Shown here one piece after another: positions 1 to 3,904 of a stretch of 6,383 nt of DNA. Location of the stretch: assembly GCA_002392275.1 (NCBI GenBank), contig DGGQ01000159.1:1-6383 (forward strand), given 5' to 3'. Position 1 is the first letter of the stretch. Every line of letters starts with the position of its first letter. Under the pieces are notes generated by a model. That model was not told where the DNA came from, made no database searches, and saw nothing but the letters and a program-made list of their open reading frames with translations. This stretch comes from Treponema sp. UBA3870 (lineage in GTDB: Bacteria; Spirochaetota; Spirochaetia; Treponematales; Treponemataceae). Position numbers and translations under genes: made by a program.

Positions 1-2
1 AG

Positions 3-419
3 GAGACCAAATCCACGGAGATTCCACAGTGGGCTTTGTACATGAGACGGACCGAGATTGTCACATTCGGATCCCTGCCATTCACGACACTTGGCGTTAC
101 ACTTGGGTTCGGCGCGTACAAATATTTTTCAGGGGCGACATCGTCGTTTCCGAATCCTTTTGACAAAAGCTCATCGGGCTACACCGGCGACGACATGTGG
201 ATGATTTTGGGAATCTCGGTTTCAATCAGTGCGGCCATAGGGATTGCGGATTTGATTGTGAGCATAATCAGGCACAACAACGAGACCAAACGGCTTGAGC
301 GGCTGGACACAGCGAGCGTAATAACCATCGTCCCGGCGACGGAGGATGAAATCAACAGCTTCAGAAAATCGCAGAACATTTCCCCCGAAGACGAAAATCC
401 CGGCCATGCGGAGGAGTGA
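3..419 (+). CDS. Two-helix membrane protein of unknown function, 5' partial
   Basis: The reading frame is open from the left edge to the TGA at 417-419, so the gene probably begins outside the window. Internal starts exist (TTG at 36, ATG at 42), but neither has a well-placed ribosome binding site: the nearest GGAG is at 17-20. The residues before them (IPQWALYMRR) look like conserved protein rather than leader. Two hydrophobic segments are visible, one around TFGSLPFTTLGVTLGFGAY and one around MWMILGISVSISAAIGIADL, joined by a short polar Gly/Ser-rich loop. The C-terminal tail of roughly 50 residues is charged and probably cytoplasmic. There is no catalytic motif. The gene overlaps or abuts the downstream pseudouridine synthase, so the two are co-transcribed. 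I recall similar small membrane proteins next to rluD in treponemes, but only from memory. The function is unknown; an inner-membrane location is inferred from the helices. Confidence 0.75.
   Translation, partial: ETKSTEIPQWALYMRRTEIVTFGSLPFTTLGVTLGFGAYKYFSGATSSFPNPFDKSSSGYTGDDMWMILGISVSISAAIGIADLIVSIIRHNNETKRLERLDTASVITIVPATEDEINSFRKSQNISPEDENPGHAEE
410..416 (+). promoter_or_regulatory. Ribosome binding site that favours the TTG start of the RluD-like gene
   Basis: GGAGGAG is a strong Shine-Dalgarno match. It overlaps the in-frame GTG at 416, which is therefore too close to be initiated from it. It sits 5 bases before the in-frame TTG at 422, a normal spacing. It lies inside the last codons of the upstream gene, as expected for translational coupling. 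Confidence 0.65.
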
Positions 420-421
420 TT

Positions 422-1402
422 TTGCCTTTTTTTAGCTCAAAGGTCCCGGTGGATTTTAGGGAAAGCCAGAGGCTCGACCAGTACATTGCATCTCTCCCGA
501 ACGGTATGAACCGCAGCAAACTCAAAAGCGGTGTCACGGAAATACTTGTGAATGGCCGCAAACAGAAGATTTCATATAAAGTCAAGGCGGGCGACCAGAT
601 TGACATCCAGTGGGAGGACAATATCCCGACCGACATCGAGCCTGAGGACATCCCGCTGGACATTGTTTTTGAGAACGACAATGTGTGCGTGGTGAACAAG
701 CCCCAGGGAATGGTGACACATCCGGCATGTGGAAATTGGACAGGAACACTGGTCAACGCGCTCCTATATCACTGGGGAAGGGAAAAAATCCCGCAGCTGA
801 ACGATGGGGCCGCATCCGAAATCCTTGCGCGTAGAAGACCGGGAATAGTTCACCGGCTGGACAAGGACACGTCCGGGATTATAATCACCGCAAAAAACAG
901 GGACTCGGAGGAGTGGCTTCAGGCGCAGTTTCGGAACCATAGAAAAATCACAAAGGAGTATATCGCAATCTGTTTCGGTCGACCGCAGCATCAGCATGGA
1001 ACAATAAGGACACAGATTGTTAGGGACCCAAAGAACCGCCGCAGATTTAAGGCAGTCACGGATACCAATGAAGGAAAATTTGCCCAGACCTCATACAGTT
1101 GCATTGCCTGCTACGGAGAATACTCGCTGATGAGAATAAGGATTGCGACCGGACGTACACACCAGATTCGCGTCCACATGAAATACATAAACTGCCCGAT
1201 TCTCGGTGACTCGATTTACTACAAAGGTGACAAGGTTTTTCCAAAGGCCACCCTGATGCTCCACGCCCGCATACTTGGAATCTGTCTACCGGGTGAAAGC
1301 CAGAAAACCGAATTCCGTTCCGGCACGCCAAAAAGATTTCTGGATGTGATGCGGACACTTCACGGTATGTACAAAAAAACTTTGCTGGACAGGAACAAGT
1401 GA
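422..1402 (+). CDS. rluD: RluD-like 23S rRNA pseudouridine synthase (RluA family, S4 domain)
   Basis: Predicted to isomerise uridine to pseudouridine in large-subunit rRNA, in the cytoplasm. With the TTG start at 422 the protein is 326 residues, the usual size for RluD/RluC enzymes. An N-terminal S4 RNA-binding domain covers about residues 12-75 (RLDQYIASL, then GVTEILVNG and VKAGDQI). The catalytic domain follows: VVNKPQGMVTHP (motif I), GIVHRLDKDTSG at 141-152 with catalytic Asp147, and GRTHQIRVH at 244-252. These three motifs define the RluA family. Start choice: a GTG at 416 adds two residues but overlaps the GGAGGAG at 410-416, whereas TTG at 422 is correctly spaced. The stop overlaps the ATG of the next gene (TGATG), so the two are coupled. 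The exact target uridines cannot be read from sequence; RluC-type specificity is the alternative. Family confidence is very high, the symbol moderate. Confidence 0.93.
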   Translation: MPFFSSKVPVDFRESQRLDQYIASLPNGMNRSKLKSGVTEILVNGRKQKISYKVKAGDQIDIQWEDNIPTDIEPEDIPLDIVFENDNVCVVNKPQGMVTHPACGNWTGTLVNALLYHWGREKIPQLNDGAASEILARRRPGIVHRLDKDTSGIIITAKNRDSEEWLQAQFRNHRKITKEYIAICFGRPQHQHGTIRTQIVRDPKNRRRFKAVTDTNEGKFAQTSYSCIACYGEYSLMRIRIATGRTHQIRVHMKYINCPILGDSIYYKGDKVFPKATLMLHARILGICLPGESQKTEFRSGTPKRFLDVMRTLHGMYKKTLLDRNK

Positions 1403-2121
1403 TGGAGCCAAAAATTGAAGTAATCCATGTGCCTGCACAGGCGGAGCCTTTTGTTGTGGTCAAAAAGCCAAAAAATCTTCCAAGTGCGCCCCTTGCTGAC
1501 GGGGACCCAAGCGCGTATTCCCAGTGCGAAAATCTTTTTCCTGAGCTGAAAAATGTTTCCGGGAAAAAAGCGGTCGAACATGGACTTGTGCATCGGATAG
1601 ACACGGAAACGGACGGACTTCTTTTGATTGCCGCTACGCAGGATTTTTATGACTGGATTCAGAACGTCCAAAGCTCCGGTGGATTTTTGAAACAATACAC
1701 GGCCATCTGCCATGTTGATTCAGATAAAAACGATGGGTCCTTTCCCGAGCCTCCATTCTGGGGACCCCCAAAATCCGTTCCCGCAAAAATTGAGTCCCTT
1801 TTTAGATTTTTTGGGCCAAAAAACTCCTTCGTGCGTCCTGTGACGGATGGGTCCAGCAAGATTGTTAGGAAAAAAGCGTCAGGAACATTGTATACAACAT
1901 CACTGGATTCCTTTGAAAAAGTTGGGTGCGGGGTGAAGGTGAGATGCTCGATAGAAAGGGGGTTCAAGCACCAGGTCCGCTGCCACCTTGCGTGGTGTGG
2001 ACTTTCGGTCTTTGGAGACAAAAAGTATTCCCGCTCGGATGATGGATGCGAGCTAAAGTTTTCTGCAAGCGCATTGACTTTTCCACTGGAAAATGGACGC
2101 ACGTTCCATATCGATATCTAA
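1402..2121 (+). CDS. Second RluA-family pseudouridine synthase, lacking an S4 domain
   Basis: A 239-residue protein starting at ATG 1402, which shares one base with the preceding TGA; AGGAA at 1391-1395 is a suitable ribosome binding site. The in-frame GTG at 1399 is a less likely start. Family motifs: VVVKKPKNLPSAPL at 18-31 (motif I), LVHRIDTETDGLLL at 62-75 with predicted catalytic Asp67, and GFKHQVRCH at 187-195, matching the usual GRTHQIRVH. There is no N-terminal S4 domain, as in RluA and TruC types. Two motif positions depart from the commonest form: TDG replaces TSG/TTG after the catalytic loop, and FK replaces RT before HQ. The catalytic Asp and the HQxR core remain, so activity is plausible. 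The substrate, rRNA or tRNA, cannot be assigned. Its tandem position after an S4-bearing paralogue suggests an old duplication or a paired RNA-modification operon. Confidence 0.87.
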   Translation: MEPKIEVIHVPAQAEPFVVVKKPKNLPSAPLADGDPSAYSQCENLFPELKNVSGKKAVEHGLVHRIDTETDGLLLIAATQDFYDWIQNVQSSGGFLKQYTAICHVDSDKNDGSFPEPPFWGPPKSVPAKIESLFRFFGPKNSFVRPVTDGSSKIVRKKASGTLYTTSLDSFEKVGCGVKVRCSIERGFKHQVRCHLAWCGLSVFGDKKYSRSDDGCELKFSASALTFPLENGRTFHIDI

Positions 2122-2186
2122 GCAATGCTTTTTTAAATGGAGGAGGGGAAAGGTAGGTGCCCGTCCGGATGCCGTCTGGAAGCGGC

Positions 2187-2213
2187 CCGAACCCCCGTAA
2201 AACAAGGGTTCGG
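2187..2213. repeat. 8-bp inverted repeat, 11-base loop
   Basis: CCGAACCC at 2187-2194 pairs perfectly with GGGTTCGG at 2206-2213. On neither strand is it followed by a run of T, so it is not a standard intrinsic terminator. It could protect the 3' end of the pseudouridine synthase mRNA, or be one copy of a dispersed palindrome. The role is inferred only. Confidence 0.5.
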
Positions 2214-2217
2214 ACAT

Positions 2218-2246
2218 AAAAAAAGACCGTCTGACAGAAGACGGCC
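2218..2246 (-). terminator. Intrinsic terminator of tRNA-Leu
   Basis: Read on the minus strand, a stem of six perfect pairs (GCCGTC-type arms at 2239-2244 and 2227-2232) encloses a 6-base loop. It can extend past one mismatch to an outer G-C pair, and is followed by seven T residues (plus-strand A at 2218-2224). It lies only 7 bases past the end of the tRNA, as expected for a single-gene tRNA transcript. It would also stop readthrough from the zinc-ribbon gene upstream. Confidence 0.85.
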
Positions 2247-2253
2247 GCATTTA

Positions 2254-2337
2254 TGCCCGGAACAAGACTTGAACTTGCACACCCGTGAAGGCTCTAGTAC
2301 CTGAAACTAGCGTGTCTACCAATTCCACCATCCGGGC
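2254..2337 (-). tRNA. leuV: tRNA-Leu, anticodon CAG
   Basis: An 84-base gene on the minus strand that folds as a class II tRNA. The acceptor arms GCCCGGA and TCCGGGC pair fully, with discriminator A. The D stem is GTG/CAC with loop GAATTGGTAGA. The anticodon stem is CTAGT/ACTAG around the 7-base loop TTCAGGT, giving anticodon CAG (plus-strand 2301-2303), which reads CUG. A long variable arm follows, then a T stem with a TTCAAGT loop. The long variable arm and the A discriminator are leucine identity features. The 3' CCA is not encoded and must be added after transcription. The gene has its own strong promoter at 2350-2378 and terminator at 2218-2246. The symbol is tentative, because tRNA gene names differ between species; the identity is secure. 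Confidence 0.96.
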
Positions 2338-2349
2338 AAATATGAATTA

Positions 2350-2378
2350 ATATTACACACATTGAGCGTTTTTGTCAA
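2350..2378 (-). promoter_or_regulatory. Consensus sigma-70 promoter for tRNA-Leu
   Basis: On the minus strand, TTGACA (plus 2373-2378) is a perfect -35 box. It is followed by exactly 17 bases and then TAATAT (plus 2350-2355), a 4/6 match to the -10 consensus. Transcription would start near 2343, leaving a leader of only about 6 bases before the tRNA 5' end. Such strength fits a stable RNA gene. It lies in the gap between the zinc-ribbon gene and the tRNA. Confidence 0.87.
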
Positions 2379-2423
2379 GGGTGGAACACAAAATTTGTTA
2401 AAGATTTTATGTCTACAAAAAAA

Positions 2424-2822
2424 TCATTTCGGACGCAGGACTGTAAAAATTCCGACTATCGCGCCTACAAGAATCACAAGGCTCAAAACCAATAGCCAGA
2501 TTGGTGTGTCCCCTGAGATTGCGGCGGTTTTTCCCTTGTACTCCTCGAACGCCCTGCCAATTTTTCTTTTTGATTTTCTTGAAAGCCCGTGCTTCAGTCC
2601 ATCAGCCGTTTCCACATGGGACTTTTCATTTCCATTCAGACTGGAATCGGTGTAGTGGCATCTGGGGCATCCGCTTTTGAATTCGGAGACCTGCCCGGTG
2701 TAGTTGCAGTTCGGGCATCTGACGGCTGAAAAAAACTTCCCGCAGTGGGGGCAGAATCGTGCTTTCGACAGTACTTCCGCACCACAATTTTCGCAGAAGT
2801 ACTTCGCTTTTTTCTTATCCAT
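2424..2822 (-). CDS. Zinc-ribbon protein with C-terminal membrane anchor
   Basis: A 132-residue protein starting at ATG 2822 (minus). The N-terminal half has four CxxC knuckles: C10/C13 (CENC), C24/C27 (CPHC), C36/C39 (CPNC) and C52/C55 (CPRC). This is enough to bind two zinc ions as two successive zinc ribbons (double zinc ribbon type). A charged, Lys-rich linker follows (about 60-103), then one hydrophobic helix at about 108-129 (IWLLVLSLVILVGAIVGIF) ending in RPK. This fits a tail-anchored inner-membrane protein with the ribbons in the cytoplasm. There is no signal peptide. It lies 17 bases after the stop of the secreted-protein gene and is read with it; only a weak GGA precedes the start. 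Function is unknown; zinc ribbons of this kind usually mediate protein or nucleic acid contacts. No terminator is evident right after the stop, so transcripts may run into the tRNA unit. Confidence 0.85.
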   Translation of the reverse strand: MDKKKAKYFCENCGAEVLSKARFCPHCGKFFSAVRCPNCNYTGQVSEFKSGCPRCHYTDSSLNGNEKSHVETADGLKHGLSRKSKRKIGRAFEEYKGKTAAISGDTPIWLLVLSLVILVGAIVGIFTVLRPK

Positions 2823-2839
2823 GAAGTCTGTCCATGAAA

Positions 2840-3832
2840 TCAGTTGAGAGGTTCGGTCCCAAGATTGTCAACGCTGTAGTCATAAATCTGCCAGATTCCA
2901 TCGCGCTGGCGGACATAATATGTGTAGCGTTTCTTTTCCGTGTAGGTCTGGTAGTTGAACCACTCAAGAACCTTGACCGTTCCCTGTGTCTGTGTGTAAT
3001 TGGTTGATTCAATCTCGAATTTTCTTGGAATCGACACAATGTCGGTATCAATTCTTGACTGCATCAAATCGGCCTTGAACTGTCTGAGCATTTCGGCTCT
3101 CTCGTCCGCGCTGGATGTGTTGTATTTTCTGCTGCGGGTCGAGTTGTTCTTCAGGATTGATTCAACATCCATGTACAGGAAGAATTTGTCCCATGTGCTC
3201 TGCTGGCGAGCGATGATTGTCTGCTCAACAACCTTGTCAGGACTGATTTCCTCTGGCTGAAGTATTGATGCTGTTCCGCTTTCGACAGGAATGTATGTGG
3301 ATGTCGCCGCGGATGGGTTGGGGCGGACCTCAAGGGTCAGTCTCCTTGATGTGAGCACCTTGTTCTTGTTTCTGTAAAGTTCCGGATAGAATGAAGCTGT
3401 CACGTAGTAGATTGAAGCCTCGCTTATGTCAAGATAGTCCTTGAGATTTTCAACAAATGAATATTCCTCGCCCGGCTCCAGAGCAATCTCCCTAAAGTAG
3501 ACAGTCTGGCTGGTTGTCCTTTTTCTTATAAGGTAATCCGTCTGCGGAAGCTGCTTGTTTTTCACATCAACAGCCTTGAAATCAACGCTGAAAATTCTGT
3601 CGTCCGCCAGTTTGAAGCGCAGGGTATCGACACCGGTGTTCCGTATTGTTATATGGACAAGCACTGGATTGTCGGCTGCGTTCCCAGGATAGTACAATGC
3701 CCTTTCGTAGAACTTGACTCCTATTTCCGCGTTGCTGCTGTCTGCTGATGTGGTCGCGACGTAATTTTGCGCGGCGGCACTATAGGCAAAAAGCATAAAA
3801 AAAGATAAAATTGCAAAAACAGTTCGTTTCAC
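2840..3832 (-). CDS. Secreted protein of unknown function (beta-sandwich plus NTF2-like C-terminus)
   Basis: A 330-residue protein from GTG 3832. This start is preceded by GGGAG (plus 3840-3844) at 7 bases and gives a clean signal peptide: MKRT, a hydrophobic core to about residue 18, and an AAA-Q cleavage site at 21/22. There is no lipobox cysteine, so it should be released to the periplasm rather than lipidated. An ATG at 3919 would add 29 residues, bury the signal peptide and overlap mfd, so it is rejected. The N-terminal half looks like an all-beta domain (VLVHITIRNTGVDTLRF, then ALEPGEEYSF), similar in style to BsuPI-like or other Ig-like folds. The last ~100 residues, with an Arg/Lys-rich helix and then strands ending in DGIWQIYDYSVDNL, resemble NTF2/SnoaL-like domains. 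Both assignments are inference from sequence style. It is co-transcribed with the zinc-ribbon gene. I do not recognise a specific function. Confidence 0.82.
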   Translation of the reverse strand: MKRTVFAILSFFMLFAYSAAAQNYVATTSADSSNAEIGVKFYERALYYPGNAADNPVLVHITIRNTGVDTLRFKLADDRIFSVDFKAVDVKNKQLPQTDYLIRKRTTSQTVYFREIALEPGEEYSFVENLKDYLDISEASIYYVTASFYPELYRNKNKVLTSRRLTLEVRPNPSAATSTYIPVESGTASILQPEEISPDKVVEQTIIARQQSTWDKFFLYMDVESILKNNSTRSRKYNTSSADERAEMLRQFKADLMQSRIDTDIVSIPRKFEIESTNYTQTQGTVKVLEWFNYQTYTEKKRYTYYVRQRDGIWQIYDYSVDNLGTEPLN

Positions 3833-3839
3833 GACCAAA

Positions 3840-3844
3840 CTCCC
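3840..3844 (-). promoter_or_regulatory. Ribosome binding site that sets the GTG start of the secreted protein
   Basis: GGGAG on the minus strand lies 7 bases before the GTG at 3832. It decides the start in favour of this GTG over the ATG at 3919. It directly abuts the inverted repeat at 3845-3859, so an RNA hairpin there could affect ribosome access. Confidence 0.65.
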
Positions 3845-3859
3845 GTCTGTAGTACAGAC
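3845..3859. promoter_or_regulatory. Perfect 7-bp inverted repeat, candidate operator in divergent region
   Basis: GTCTGTA and TACAGAC flank a single G with full symmetry. The site overlaps the candidate -35 box of mfd (3855-3860) and lies in the leader of the secreted-protein gene next to its ribosome binding site. A dimeric repressor here could control both directions. It is not a classic LexA box, because the CTGT and ACAG halves are 3 bases apart instead of 8. As RNA it could form a 6-bp hairpin. The regulator is unknown. Confidence 0.5.
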
Positions 3860-3883
3860 ATTTTTAGTTGTTAAACCTATAAT
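3855..3883 (+). promoter_or_regulatory. Predicted sigma-70 promoter of mfd
   Basis: CAGACA (3855-3860, 4 of 6 to consensus) is followed by a 17-base spacer and then TATAAT (3878-3883, perfect -10). The start would fall near 3890, giving a leader of only about 8 bases before the ATG at 3898. This fits the absence of a strong ribosome binding site and suggests near-leaderless translation. Confidence 0.65.
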
Positions 3884-3904
3884 AGTATCGGACAAAAATG
3901 GAAA
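3876..3904 (-). promoter_or_regulatory. Weak candidate promoter of the secreted-protein operon
   Basis: On the minus strand, TTTCCA (plus 3899-3904) and TATAGG (plus 3876-3881) are separated by 17 bases, each 4 of 6 to consensus. The -10 box overlaps the mfd -10 on the other strand, so polymerase could occupy only one direction at a time. Alternative -10 hexamers such as TATTAT exist nearby. The prediction is weak. Confidence 0.35.

Larger units (their letters stand above)
2122..2253. other. Non-coding spacer with tandem hairpins between convergent units
   Basis: This is the 132-base gap between the pseudouridine synthase operon (plus) and tRNA-Leu (minus). In plus-strand order it holds a weak AAGC/GCTT stem before T residues (2120-2134), a purine run with GGAGGAGG at 2139-2146, a small stem TCCGGA/TCTGGA at 2164-2180, an 8-bp stem CCGAACCC/GGGTTCGG at 2187-2213 with an 11-base loop, and the tRNA terminator at 2218-2246. 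There is no convincing plus-strand terminator. A 20-codon GTG reading frame (2157-2219) follows the purine run, but I do not call it a gene. The density of structure is more than a simple spacer needs; an RNA element or dispersed repeat is possible. Confidence 0.5.

Noticed and set aside
1056..1713. Long minus-strand open frames across the two pseudouridine synthase genes
   Set aside because: They are antisense to proteins with intact catalytic motifs and are compositional shadows; no ribosome binding site or family resemblance.
2120..2134. Possible intrinsic terminator of the pseudouridine synthase operon (AAGC-AAT-GCTT followed by TTTT)
   Set aside because: The stem is only 4 bp with a 3-base loop, too weak to call, although the position right after the stop codon is suggestive.
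2362..2655. Open frame on the plus strand opposite the zinc-ribbon gene
   Set aside because: It lies antisense to a gene with four clear CxxC motifs, overlaps the tRNA promoter at its start, and its translation resembles no protein family.
3845..3859. LexA (SOS) box at the mfd promoter
   Set aside because: It contains CTGT and ACAG arms, but they are 3 bases apart rather than 8, and it lacks the gram-positive type core as well. A DNA-damage link would be guesswork.
3845..3866. Hairpin followed by ATTTTT on the plus strand, as an intrinsic terminator
   Set aside because: No plus-strand gene ends upstream of it; the preceding gene is on the minus strand. Its place in a divergent promoter region fits an operator or leader hairpin better.
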